From NCBI RefSeq assembly GCF_003111685.1, contig NZ_CP022190.1, positions 434,001 through 498,000 of the forward strand: a stretch of DNA of 64,000 nt, given 5' to 3'. How positions within the stretch are numbered: the first letter of the stretch is position 1; each line of letters starts with the position of its first letter. A model generated the notes under the pieces. It did not search any database, was not told where the DNA came from, and saw only the letters and a program-made list of their open reading frames with translations. Of the stretch, positions 18,473 to 29,900 are shown piece after piece. Made by a program: the position numbers and the translations under genes. This stretch comes from Alloyangia pacifica (lineage in GTDB: Bacteria > Pseudomonadota > Alphaproteobacteria > Rhodobacterales > Rhodobacteraceae).

Positions 18473-18549
18473 GACAGGGATGCTCCGAAGTCTGAAGGGC
18501 GGGGCCCGTTACACGGTTGAGGGTGTCGGGCGCTTCAGACAGGAACGGG

Positions 18550-18589
18550 ATAACAGTCGCGTGATGATTTCATGACACCTGTGCGACAG
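18550..18589 (-). promoter_or_regulatory. PhoB-binding Pho-box array upstream of the alkaline phosphatase gene
   Basis: Read on the minus strand from 18589, the DNA falls into 11-nt units: CTGTCGC+4, GTGTCAT+4, an unmatched unit, then CTGTTAT+4. The first two units form a near-consensus Pho box (two 7-mers of CTGTCAT type with a 4-nt spacer, 18572-18589). The fourth unit is in exact 11-nt phase, as in extended PhoB sites. It lies 78-117 nt before the GTG start. The assignment is from pattern and spacing; no score was computed. Confidence 0.75.
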
Positions 18590-18649
18590 TTTGCGCGCCG
18601 CGCGAGCCGGAGGAGCACGGCTGTGGAGGTCCGGGTGGGCCCGCCGGTC

Positions 18650-19834
18650 CTACTGGAAGAAATACTGCGCGTAGATCGGGGCGCAGCCAGCGCCGAGCGC
18701 GCGGGCATTGGCGCCGACGCGGGCCTCTTCGGGGCGGGGCGGCAGCATGCCGCGCGTATCGAGCCGATCCAGTGCCTGCCGGCTGCGCGCCACCACGCGT
18801 GCGCGCACGTCGGGAGGCATGGCACCGTCGATCAGCGCCACTTCGAAATCCAGGACCGAGCCGATCGAGCGGATTGCATGTGCGAGGGCGTCGCCGGTGC
18901 GCGCGACCCAAGGGTCGATCTGCCGCTCGAAGGCGCGCCAGTCCTGAGGCTGTGTCCAGAGCGCGGTGGTGTCCAGCCCGTCCTCCGCGATGGCGGCCTC
19001 GAGCGGGTGCAGCGAGGCGGCGTCGATCAGCGGCAGCTCGCCGCCGCCGGGCGCGGGCACCCGCAGCGAGCCGAAGGCCCCGGCGTTGTTCTGCGCGCCG
19101 ACGGTGACGCTGGAATTCAGCACCAGGCCGCCGCCGATGAAGGAGCCGATGAAGAAATAGGCGTAGTCAGCGAATTCGCGTCCCCGTCCGAAGACATGTT
19201 CGGCGCGGCAGGCGGCCGTGCCGTCGTTTTCGGTGAAGAGCGGAAGGTCGCTGAGCTTGGCGACCTCCTGCTGCACGTTGATCTCGGCCCAGATGCTGAA
19301 GTCGATGGGGGCGCCGAGCACGTCGGTCCAGCTCCAGATCTCCGAGGGTGCGGCGATGCCGATTCCACAGAGCCGCTCGCGCTGGTAGGGTGAAAGCTTG
19401 TGCGCCAGGTCCGCCATGCCGCTCTCGAGATAGGCGAAGATCTCGGCCGGCATCGGGTAGGGGTAAGTGGTCTGCGACGATCCCAGCACATCGCCCATCA
19501 GGTTCATCACCACGAGGTCCGCAGAGCGCCGCCCGATCTTCAGCCCGTAGGAGAGCGCCGCGTCGGGGTTCAGCGCCATCGGCACCGAGGGCTTGCCCAC
19601 CCGCCCGCGCGTCGGCTCGCGGCGCAGCAGGAACTCTTCGGCCTCGAGCTTGCGTAGGATGTTCGACACGGTCTGCGCCGAGAGCCCGCTGTGCTTTGCG
19701 ATGTCGCTGCCAGGCAGGGCGCCGTGGCGCTGAATCATCGACAGGATCAGCCGCTCGTTGTGCGCCCTGACGCCGATCTGGTTGGCGCCGTCGCTCAGTT
19801 TCCTGATCTCCTGTCCAATCTCCTGCGTGTGCAT
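18650..19834 (-). CDS. frcR: ROK-family repressor, probable regulator of the frc sugar importer
   Basis: A 394-residue ROK transcriptional regulator. The N-terminal winged helix-turn-helix lies at about 35-85 (LPGSDIAKHSGLSAQTVSNILRK). The ROK sugar-sensing domain follows, with GIGIAAPSEI and a cysteine-poor zinc/ligand region. It has no full ATP-binding kinase motif, as expected for a NagC/FrcR-like repressor. It is divergent from frcBCA, with a GGGGGAGA ribosome-binding site and a shared 180-bp control region containing an AT-rich dyad. The symbol follows the Sinorhizobium FrcR arrangement and is an inference from synteny. Confidence 0.83.
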   Translation of the reverse strand: MHTQEIGQEIRKLSDGANQIGVRAHNERLILSMIQRHGALPGSDIAKHSGLSAQTVSNILRKLEAEEFLLRREPTRGRVGKPSVPMALNPDAALSYGLKIGRRSADLVVMNLMGDVLGSSQTTYPYPMPAEIFAYLESGMADLAHKLSPYQRERLCGIGIAAPSEIWSWTDVLGAPIDFSIWAEINVQQEVAKLSDLPLFTENDGTAACRAEHVFGRGREFADYAYFFIGSFIGGGLVLNSSVTVGAQNNAGAFGSLRVPAPGGGELPLIDAASLHPLEAAIAEDGLDTTALWTQPQDWRAFERQIDPWVARTGDALAHAIRSIGSVLDFEVALIDGAMPPDVRARVVARSRQALDRLDTRGMLPPRPEEARVGANARALGAGCAPIYAQYFFQ

Positions 19835-19879
19835 GCCGTCTCCCCCATTCCGACGTGGCTCAGATTACAGACTGGCGTT

Positions 19880-19896
19880 AATAAATCAAATTTATT
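19880..19896. promoter_or_regulatory. Candidate ROK operator dyad in the frcR-frcB control region
   Basis: A perfect inverted repeat AATAAAT-CAA-ATTTATT sits between the divergent genes and is strikingly AT-rich for this DNA. ROK repressors such as NagC recognise AT-rich dyads of this kind. A plausible frcB promoter overlaps its right side (TTGACG at 19903-19908, TATCAA at 19927-19932, 18-bp spacer). Repressor bound here could block both directions. Confidence 0.6.
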
Positions 19897-20014
19897 TATT
19901 TATTGACGTGAGGTCAGAATCGCCGGTATCAACATGGGTAATCCGTTGCAGAACGGAGGTTTCACGGGCCGTCGCGCTTGGCGTCCCATGACACGTTAGG
20001 GAGGAGGAGACCCC

Positions 20015-21031
20015 ATGAAGAAGCTGATTTCCGTCAGCGCATTTGCGCTGCTCGCATCGACCCTCGGCGCCCAGGCACAGGACGGCGGCAGCGCCTGCCT
20101 GATCACCAAGACCGACACCAACCCGTTCTTCGTGAAGATGCGCGAAGGCGCCGCGGCCAAGGCCGAGGAGCTGGGCATGACGCTCAACTCCTACGCGGGC
20201 AAGGTGGATGGCGACAACGAGAGCCAGGTAGCCGCGATTGAGACCTGCATCGCCAACGGGGCGGATGGCATCCTGATCACCGCCTCCAGCACCTCGGCGA
20301 TCGTGCCCTCAGTGCAGCAGGCGCGCGATGCGGGGATCCTGGTGATTGCGCTGGACACGCCGCTCGACCCGATCGAGGCCGCCGACATGACCTTTGCCAC
20401 CGACAACTTCCTTGCTGGCGAGCTGATCGGCAAATGGGCCGCCGCCAAGCTTGGCGATGCCGCCGCCGACGCGCGGGTGGCCTTTCTCGACCTCGACGTG
20501 AGCCAGCCCACCGTCGGCGTGTTGCGCGACCAGGGCTTCATGCAGGGCTTCGGCATCGACCTTGGTGACCCGAACAAATGGGGTGACGAGAGTGACAGCC
20601 GCATCGTCGGCCATGACGTGACCCAGGGCAACGAGGAGGGTGGCCGCAAGGCGATGGAGAACCTTCTCGCCACGGACCCGATGATTAACGTCGTCTACAC
20701 GATCAATGAGCCCGCCGCAGCCGGTGCCTACGAGGCGCTGAAGGCCATCGGGCGCGAGAACGACGTGCTGGTCGTCTCGGTCGATGGCGGCTGCCCCGGT
20801 GTGCAGAACGTCGCCGACGGGGTGATCGGCGCGACCTCGCAGCAATATCCGCTGCTGATGGCTTCCAAGGGCATCGAGGCGATTGCCGCCTTCGCCAAGG
20901 ACGGCACCAAGCCCGAGGCCACCGAGGGCAAGAATTTCTTCGACACCGGCGTGAAGCTGGTCACCGACCAGCCGGTCGAGGGCGTGGATTCGATCTCGGT
21001 CGAAGAGGGCAAGAGCCTCTGCTGGGGCTGA
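20015..21031 (+). CDS. frcB: Fructose-type ABC importer periplasmic binding protein
   Basis: A 338-residue sugar-binding protein. The signal peptide [15 protein letters not shown]... is cleaved near AQAQD (residue 22). The mature sequence has the periplasmic-binding-protein type I pattern: [39 protein letters not shown] and the hinge-crossing [12 protein letters not shown]. It resembles FrcB (fructose/ribose/mannose) more than the xylose or galactose receptors. It is the first gene of frcBCA, followed by a GC hairpin that probably lets it be expressed above the membrane components. A GGGAGGAGGAG ribosome-binding element precedes the ATG. Confidence 0.87.
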   Translation: MKKLISVSAFALLASTLGAQAQDGGSACLITKTDTNPFFVKMREGAAAKAEELGMTLNSYAGKVDGDNESQVAAIETCIANGADGILITASSTSAIVPSVQQARDAGILVIALDTPLDPIEAADMTFATDNFLAGELIGKWAAAKLGDAAADARVAFLDLDVSQPTVGVLRDQGFMQGFGIDLGDPNKWGDESDSRIVGHDVTQGNEEGGRKAMENLLATDPMINVVYTINEPAAAGAYEALKAIGRENDVLVVSVDGGCPGVQNVADGVIGATSQQYPLLMASKGIEAIAAFAKDGTKPEATEGKNFFDTGVKLVTDQPVEGVDSISVEEGKSLCWG

Positions 21032-21044
21032 ACCTTCGCAATCC

Positions 21045-21077
21045 GGGCCCGCGCCGCGCGGCGGGGCGGGCCCTTTT
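21045..21077 (+). terminator. Attenuating hairpin between frcB and frcC
   Basis: An 8-bp GGGCCCGC/GCGGGCCC stem with an inner GCCG/CGGC helix is followed by TTTT. It sits 13 nt after the frcB stop and inside the operon, so partial termination or 3'-end protection would raise binding-protein mRNA over that of frcC and frcA. Confidence 0.6.
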
Positions 21078-21149
21078 GAAGTTATCGCAACCTGCGCGGA
21101 CCATGGCCGGTGAGGGGCCGCGCCCGCGCACGTGAGAGGAGGGCACGAC

Positions 21150-22216
21150 ATGGCCGAAGCGGACAGGTACGAAGACGTTGTCCGAACACGGAACGACGAG
21201 AAGTTCGCCGAGTTCGAGGACAGCGGGAAAGGTCTCTGGGGCCGGTTCCACGAACTGCTGCACAGCACCCCGGCCATCGTGCCGCTGATCGTTCTGCTGG
21301 CGGCTTGTATCGTTTTCGGGATGATCCTCGGCTCGAAGTTCTTCTCACCCTTCGCTCTGACGTTGATCCTTCAGCAGGTCCAGATCGTCGGCGTTCTGGC
21401 CGCGGCACAGGCGCTGATCATCCTGACCGCGGGGATCGACCTATCTGTGGGGGCGGTCGCGGTGCTCTGCTCGGTGATCATGGGGCAGGTGACCTTCCGC
21501 TATGGGGTGCCCGCCATACTCGCGGTGCCCATCGGTCTTGCCTTTGGCACCGCCATCGGCGCGGTCAACGGCTGGCTTGTCAGCAAGGTCAAGCTGCCGC
21601 CATTCATCGTCACGTTGGGCATGTGGCAGATCGTGCTGGCGGTGAACTACCTCTATTCCGCCAACGAGACGATCCGCGCCCAGGACATCGAGACGCAAGC
21701 GCCCTTCCTGCAGTTTCTCGGCACCAAGTTCACGCTTGGCGGCGCGGTCTTCACGCTCGGCGTGGTGCTGATGCTGCTGCTCGTGCTGGTGCTGGCTTAC
21801 GTGCTGCGCTCTACCGCTTGGGGTCGCCATGTCTACGCCGTCGGCGACGATCCCGAGGCGGCGCAGCTCGCCGGCGTCGACCGCCACAAGACCATCATGT
21901 CGGTCTACATGCTGGTGGGCTTCATCTGCGGCCTCGCGGGCTGGGTGATGATCGGCCGCTTCGGCTCGGTCTCACCTTCGGCCACGACCGGCGTCATCGG
22001 CAACATCCAGGCAATCACCGCCGTGGTGATCGGGGGTATCTCGCTCTTCGGCGGGCGGGGCTCGATCCTCGGCGCCTTCTTCGGGGCGCTCATCGTCGGC
22101 GTCTTCGAACTGGGCCTGCGCATGGCCGGGGCCGACCCGCAATGGACCTATCTTCTCATCGGCGTGCTGATCATCGCCGCCGTGACCGTGGACCAATGGA
22201 TCAGAAAGGTGACGGC

Positions 22217-22220
<4 letters not shown>
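21150..22220 (+). CDS. frcC: Fructose-type ABC importer permease
   Basis: A 356-residue BPD_transp_2/RbsC-family permease with about nine to ten membrane helices. It begins with a charged cytoplasmic N-terminus (about 1-40), and includes LTAGIDLSVGAVAVLCSVIMGQ and the GGISLFGGRGSILGAFFGALIVG loop, both typical of RbsC/FrcC. I use the ATG at 21150 because GAGGAGGG lies 7 nt upstream; an upstream GTG at 21132 would place that element inside the gene. The stop overlaps the frcA start as ATGA. Confidence 0.88.
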
Positions 22221-23011
<791 letters not shown>

Positions 23012-23034
23012 GTCCTGGTCCCGACGCAACGATG

Positions 23035-23068
23035 AAGGGCGGTTGGCGGGAACCTGTCAATCGCCCTT
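23035..23068 (+). terminator. frcBCA operon terminator
   Basis: An 11-bp stem, AAGGGCGGTTG / CAATCGCCCTT (one G-T wobble), with a 12-nt loop, followed by TCGCGTT. It lies 24 nt downstream of the frcA stop codon and marks the end of the transport operon. Confidence 0.75.
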
Positions 23069-23924
23069 TCGCGTTATGATTGTACTATACCTCCCGATAC
23101 ACTTCCTAAATGATCGAGTGTCGCCGAATTGTCTCAGGGTCGTACAATGATTCTCGGACGGCGCCAAGATTTTTAACGTCTGATCTTGTTTCTGGACCTC
23201 GAGGCGACTCCGCTGCCTAAGCCCCGCATCTTTTGCGCGAACGACAGGTGGAATAGAGAGATGCAATGCGTTGCTAAGTTCCTTTTGCACAAGCAGCATT
23301 CTGGGCACCTCAAAGGCAGGCTTGCCGGTGTTTCCCTGGCCTTCGGCTATTCGTGAGGCGCGCAGGACCGAAGCTCCCTCGGATGAGAACATCGATATAA
23401 CGAGCTGAAAATTCAGTATTTTCGAAAAATGCCCAGAGAACTCTCCCAGCTCGGGGGACTGTCCAATGGCGCGCCCGACGCGCGCGGAGCGTCGAAAGTG
23501 GTTCAGGAAAGTTAAAAATCTATTGCAAGAAGGACGCTCTATGGTAACACTTTGTGGACGCGCATCGCCCTTTTTTTGGGCATGGGGGTCTAGTCCTCCG
23601 CGCGTTGTAGCGTATGAATTTGTGCAGTTTTCATTTTAGTTCTGACATTTTGGATCATTCCTGCGGCCCGACCATTTCATTCGCCGCGATCTGAAACATC
23701 CCAAAGTTTGGCGGTATCCGGTGTTTCGGGTGCGTCTCGATTTTTTCCGGTTCGCTGAATTCGGATGAATTGACCCAAGCAATTTTGCTCGGCCATGGGG
23801 CCGGGATTATATTTGCGCCCTTTTCGGCCTGTGCGGCGGGGGGCGGTTTCATTCGTGCGCGCTAGCGCAAAGTCCATTTTTCCGGGCCTTGAAGAGTGCT
23901 CGTAGTCTCTGGGGGAGGTTTGAC
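23069..23924. other. Long low-GC intergenic region upstream of the giant gene
   Basis: About 850 bp with visibly more A and T than the flanking genes and no frame with convincing codon use. The longest frame (minus strand, 23057-23392) runs into the terminator loop and has no recognisable motif. A possible weak promoter is TTGCAA (23523-23528) with TAACAC 16 nt further on. The final part supplies a strong GGGGGAGG ribosome-binding site (23911-23918) for the giant gene. This may be a regulatory region, or scar DNA from insertion of the giant gene. Confidence 0.5.
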
Positions 23925-26900
23925 ATGCCGATCGACACCATTTTCATTCAGGGTGAAGCACTCATTACGGACACGGTCGATGAACAGACCGGAACAAATG
24001 CCAACGTCGCCCGCACCCGGAGCGGCAATCAGGAAGCAGCCGGTATCGGCAGCACCTCCACCTCCACCAACACCGGTCTGCCCAACTTCGATGAATATGG
24101 CCTGCGCCCGGATTATACCGGCGCCGGCGATGAGGACACCTGGGGCTACTACGACATCAACGGGACTGACACCGGCGCGCAGGCCGCGACCACCTTCGAC
24201 GCGGTGGCGGGCACCTACGAAATAACTCTCCGCATCGCGAATGGGTCGGCGGCCGCGCGACCAATCTCGATCACCGTCGACGGCGTCACCCAAACGATTG
24301 CTGACACGAGAACCGGCCAGTTTTATTTCTGGGAAACCCGCACGGTCCAGGTGACGCTTTCGGGCAGCGGCACGCACGACTTGATCATCAACCAGGTTGA
24401 CGGCACCGGCGCGCCCAATATCGACGCGATCGCCATCCACGATGTGGGCGTGACACCGAATTTCTCGCTCCCGACCTTCGAGTCCGACACCACCTTCCTT
24501 GTCGCCGACGGCACAACCTCGGTCGGTGCGGCGCTTGCGTCCGACATTGCCAACGACACCTCCGACGATGCGCCGGCCCGAGTGGGCATGAGCTATTCGA
24601 TCGTCGATGGGGCCGATAGCGGGGCCTTTCAGATCGATTCCGATACCGGCGCGCTGACGCTGAAAGATGAAGCCGATTTCGACGCGAAGCCGAGCTACGC
24701 ACTGACCATCGCCGCCACCGATGCCGAGGGCGGAACCACCCAGCAGGCGGTCACCGTGACCGTCGTACCGCCCTTCGAGCCGATCTATCTCGGAGTGGAG
24801 GACATCGAAGTCCTCGATCCCGTGGGCACCGGAACCCTAAAGCGCACCGTCGACGCAAATCCCGAGAGCGGGGCTGTGGAAGGGGGATTGAACGACAACA
24901 CAGGCCCCGAGGAAGCCGGCAATGAGTTCGACGATTCCGGTCTGCGCCACAACTACAGCGGCAGCGGCTACATCGATATCAATGGCGGTGCGGTCGGGGA
25001 CCGGCTGAGCTTCAGCTTCGACGCCCCCGCCGGCACCTATGCCATTACCCTGCGCTATGCCAATGGCTCCGACGGGCAGAGCCGACCGATCTCGCTGAGT
25101 GTCGACGGCGGCGCTGCGCAGACCCTGTCCGATACGAACACCGGCGATTGGAGCACCTGGGCGAGCCACAGCTTCACGGTGACCGTGGGCGACGGCACCC
25201 ATACCGTCGTCCTTGCCCAGACAGGCACGCAGGGTGCGCCCAATATCGACGCCGTGGCCATCGCGCTTCCCGGCGCCGCAATCAGCTTTGCCGCGCCCGA
25301 AATTCTCTCGGCAGGCGCCTTCGACATTGCCGAAAATTCCACCGAGATCGGCCAGGTCCAGGTGGACGACCCCGAACTGTCGGACCTCGACCCCGACATG
25401 CTCACCTATACGCTGACCGGCGATGATGCCGACAAGGTTGAAATCAGCGCCACGGGTCTTCTGACCCTGAAAGACCCGGCCGACTTCGAGACCAGAACCG
25501 ATGCCGACCTCGACGGCGTGTTCCAGGTCAGCCTCGAGGTGTCCGATGGCGTACGCAGCGTGACGCAGGAGCTGTCGATCACGGTCACCGACGTCGATCC
25601 CGAACTCCCCTCTCCGACCATCGCACCGATCGTGCTGCAAAGCGAAGCCGGGGTGATCCCCGACGGAGCAAGCACCTTCCATCGGGTGCAGAACGATCCG
25701 ACCACTGCCGAAGGCGCCGGTAACCTGCCGCAGGACCAATATGGACTGCGCGAGGGATACAGCGGCTTTGGCTACACCGACTTCGATGGCGCCGGGGCGG
25801 ATGGCGATGAACTCATCACCTGGACCCTGACCGTGGACGATGCGGGCCTTTACGACTTGCACATCCGCTTTGCATCGGTGGAATCGACCCAGACCGATCG
25901 GCCCGTCGCTGTCCTGGTCAATGGCGCGGACGCGGTGGGCGGGACCATCGGCTTCCCCGAGCGCGACGGCTTTGACACCTGGGTGGTGCGCGCCCCGGTG
26001 CAGATCGCGCTGCAGTCCGGTGAGAACACCCTGACCCTTGCGATCCCCGCGGGCTCGAGCAACGGGCCCAACATCGACGCCGTCGCGATCACCAGCGTCG
26101 GCGACACTCCGGCCTTCCCGCCGGTAAACACCGCGCCCGAGTTCGACGCCACGGCGGGTGCCGTCTCGATCGCCGAGAATTCGACCGAGGTGGCCGCCGG
26201 TCTCACCGCCACCGATGGCGAGGGCGACGCGCTCAGCTTCGAGCTGACCGGCGAGGATGCCGCCCTTTTCGAGTTCAATGAAACCACCGGCGCGCTCGAC
26301 TTCATAGCCGCCCCTGATTTCGAGAATCCGGCGGACTTCGATGGGGACAACGTCTACGACGTGACCCTGACCACGAGCGACGGTGTGCTGACCGCCTCGC
26401 AGGACATTTCGGTCACCGTCACCGACGTGGTCGAGGCAACGCAGCCCAATTCGATCGCCCTCGACACCAGCACGGTCGCCGAGAATGAGGCGGGCGCGGT
26501 GATTGGCACGCTCTCGGCGGTTGATCCCGACGGCGACGATGCGGCCATCACCTTCAGCGCCGATCCGGCCTCGGACTTCGAAGTGGTCGGCGGCCAGCTG
26601 AAGCTGAAGGACGGCGTGGCGCTGGACTTCGAAGCCACGCCTTCGGTCGATGTCGAAATCACCGCCACCGATGGGGCGAACGAGTCCACCACCACCACGC
26701 TGACCATCACCGTCGGCGACGTGGACGAAGCCCCCTCGGCGCCCCAGATCACAGGGCTGACGGTGGACTCCGGCGTCGCGGGCGCGATCATCGGCACGGT
26801 TTCTTCGGTGGACCCCGAGGGCACGGCGGTCTCCTTCACGGTCGACGACGCGCGCTTCCAGATCGACGGCGACGACCAGCTCACCCTCCTGCCGGGCGAG

Positions 26901-29900
26901 ACCCTCGACTTTAACGCCGAGCCGACGGTCAGCGTCGAGGTCACCGCATTCGACGAGACCGGACAGCAATCGACCCAGACATTCGTGATCACGGTGAACG
27001 ATCCCGGTGCGACCTTCGAGCCCATCGTGATCGAGGCCGAGGATGAGGTCCTCGCAGCGCTGACCGTCCTCGACAATGACACGAACACCAACGACACGCA
27101 GATCCGGGATGCCGACAACCCAGAGTCGAACGTCAACCTGGTCAACGGGCTGCGCCCCGGCTTCAGCGGCGACGGCTATCTCGATTTCGGCGACACACCG
27201 GGCGATGCGATCACCTTCACCGTGACCGTCGCGACCGCCGGCAACTATGATCTCAACGTGCGTTACGCCTCTAACACCGGGCGGCCGCTCGATCTCTCGG
27301 TCAACAGCGGCGGCGCGGTCTCGCTGCCCTTCGCGAGCACCGATCCCGATGGCACCGGTCCCGAGGAAGGCTTCGATCACTGGCTCTTCGAGACCACCAC
27401 GGTGACGCTCGTTGCGGGCAGCAACACGATCTCGCTGGCGATCCCTGCGGGCGCCAACACCGGCCCCAATGTCGACCGGATCGAGATCACCGAGGCGGGC
27501 ACCGGCCCGATCCCCGAGCCGGACACCACCGCCGACGAGGGCGGCGATCTTGCCGCCGCGCCGGAGGCCGCGACCATCGCGCCCGCCGGGCTCGGCTCGG
27601 TCGAGTTCGCGCTCGCCGGGGTAGATGACGACATCACGCTCATCGAAGTGTCGACCGACGGCGGCGCCAGCTTCCAGACGGTGGTGCCGGTGGGCGACAT
27701 CGTCACGCTCGACCTCTCGGCCTTTGCCGCCGAGACCGCTCTGACCGTGATCTTCCGCGTGACCGACGAGGCGGCCAACACGGCCGAGGCCACCACCGCG
27801 ATTGCCATCGGCGACGCGCCCGAGGCCTTCTCGACCACGATCCAGCTCGAGAACCGCGACGGCTCGATCCTCATTCTTGACGACACCGGCGCCGGCGAGG
27901 GCGATCCCGCCTCCACGCAGTTCCGCGACGCGGACAACATCGAGGGGGTGACCGTCGATCGACCCGAGGGTATCTGGTCGGGCTATACCGGCACCGGTTA
28001 TCTCGACATGGGCGGCGACATCGGGGATGCGGTGCAGTTCGACGTCGATGTGCCCGAGGCGGGCACCTACACGATGAGCTTCCGCTACGCCAACGGCTCG
28101 ACCACCACTCCGAACCGTCCGATGCAGTTGCAGGTCAACGGCCAGACGGTGACCGTGCCCTTCGGCATGACACCCGACTGGGACGTCTGGGAAGACCTCG
28201 AGGTCGAGGTGACTCTGGCTGCAGGCGCCAATACGGTGACGCTGGCCAACACCGTGACCAACGGCCCGAACATCGACAGCGTGACGATCTTCAACGACGT
28301 GACGCCCCCGCCGCCCCCCTCGGAGCCGGGGGTGCGCGAGACCATCCGCATCAACTTCCAGGACGGCAGCACGCCGGTCGATCCCGACTACCTTGTCGGC
28401 AACTTCACCGACTATGGGCAGCAATCGAACGGGCTGACCTACGGGTTCATCACCGAGGAGTCGGCGCTTGATGCCGACGGCACTGCCAACGATCCCACCG
28501 GCTCGTCCTTCCCGGCGATCGCGATCAACGAACGCACGGGGTCGGCCACTCTGCCGGATGACGGAACGCTGCCCACCGAGAAGCTGACCGTCAATTTCGA
28601 CGCGATGGATGCGCGCCTGACAGGCTACGCCCATTTCGACCTCGGCTCTTTCCCCGAGCGGACTGCCTGGGAGATCGAGCTTGAGAATGGCTGGTACGAG
28701 GTCACGGTCTCGGTCGGCGACACGGGTGGCCCCAATGACAGCGAAAACCGACTCTTCGTCGAAGGCGCGTTGGTCACCGAATGGAGCAGCACCTCGGCGT
28801 TCAAGACCGAACTGCTGACCACCCTGGCGCATGTGCAGGACGGACACCTGACGCTTTCGGCGCAGGGCGGCACCATCACCGAGATGCAGTACCTCGAGAT
28901 CCGTGCGCTACCCGACCTGACCCCGGGCGATGGCAACGAGGCGCCCGACGACTATGCCGCCTTCATCAACCCGCGTGCGGTCTCGACCGATGGCGAGGTT
29001 GAGCTCGGCATCCAGGACGGCGTGCTGCCCACCGACATCGATCCCACCTCGGACATCGTGCTTGGCGTCAGCGTGGTGGACGGGCGCGGCGGCGTGCTGC
29101 TCGAAAGCCTCGAAGACGGCTCGATCCGCATCTACGAGACGCTGACCGGCGCCGAGGTCGCCTATAACGCCAACACCACCGGCGGCTTCGACTCGGTCAC
29201 CATCGCGCCGGTCTCGGACCTCAAGCCCTACACCAGCTACACCGTGGTCATCGATGGCTTCCGCGACCGCGGCGACAACGACAACAGCGCGGCGCTGACC
29301 CGCGAGTTCCAGAAGTTCACCACGACTTTCACCACCGGCGCCGCGCCGCTGGTCGAGGCGCGCGAGGTGGCCTTCGTCGACACTGTCGAACTGAGCTCGA
29401 ACCCGATGCTTGGCGAGAGCTACACATCTATCGAGATGTCGCCGGACAAGCAGTTCCTCTATGTCACCTCGATCACCGGATCGATCACGCGCTGGGAGTT
29501 GAATGCGGACGGCTCGCTCGATGACGCGAGCAAGGAAGTCTACACCCCGCTGGGAGACTTCGTGGTCGGCGCCGAGCGCCGCGGGATCATCGGCATCGCC
29601 TTCGATCCCGAGGATGAGAACACCATCTGGATCACCGACAACTACCCGATCCCGCTCAACGGCCGGTCGAACTCGGTGCCGGACTTCTCGGGCCGGATCT
29701 CCAAGGTCACCCTTGGTGAGGGCGGATCGCTCGAGGATGCGACCATCGAGACCTATATCACCGGACTGCCGCGCTCGAACGGCGACCACGTGACCAACAG
29801 CCTCGAGTTCCGTCTCAACCCCGACTACGTGCCGGGCGGAGATGCGCCTCAGTACCTGCTTTATCTCACCCAGGGGTCGAACTCGGCGATGGGCGAGCCG

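Noticed and set aside
21110-22216. A long plus-strand frame joined to frcA that extends it upstream by over 360 codons
   Set aside because: That part is Arg/Gly/Ala-rich and lies in another frame of frcC. frcA starts at 22217, where the ATP-binding domain and ATGA overlap are found.
23057-23392. A 111-codon minus-strand frame in the intergenic region
   Set aside because: It ends inside the frc terminator loop, has no ribosome-binding site and no motif.
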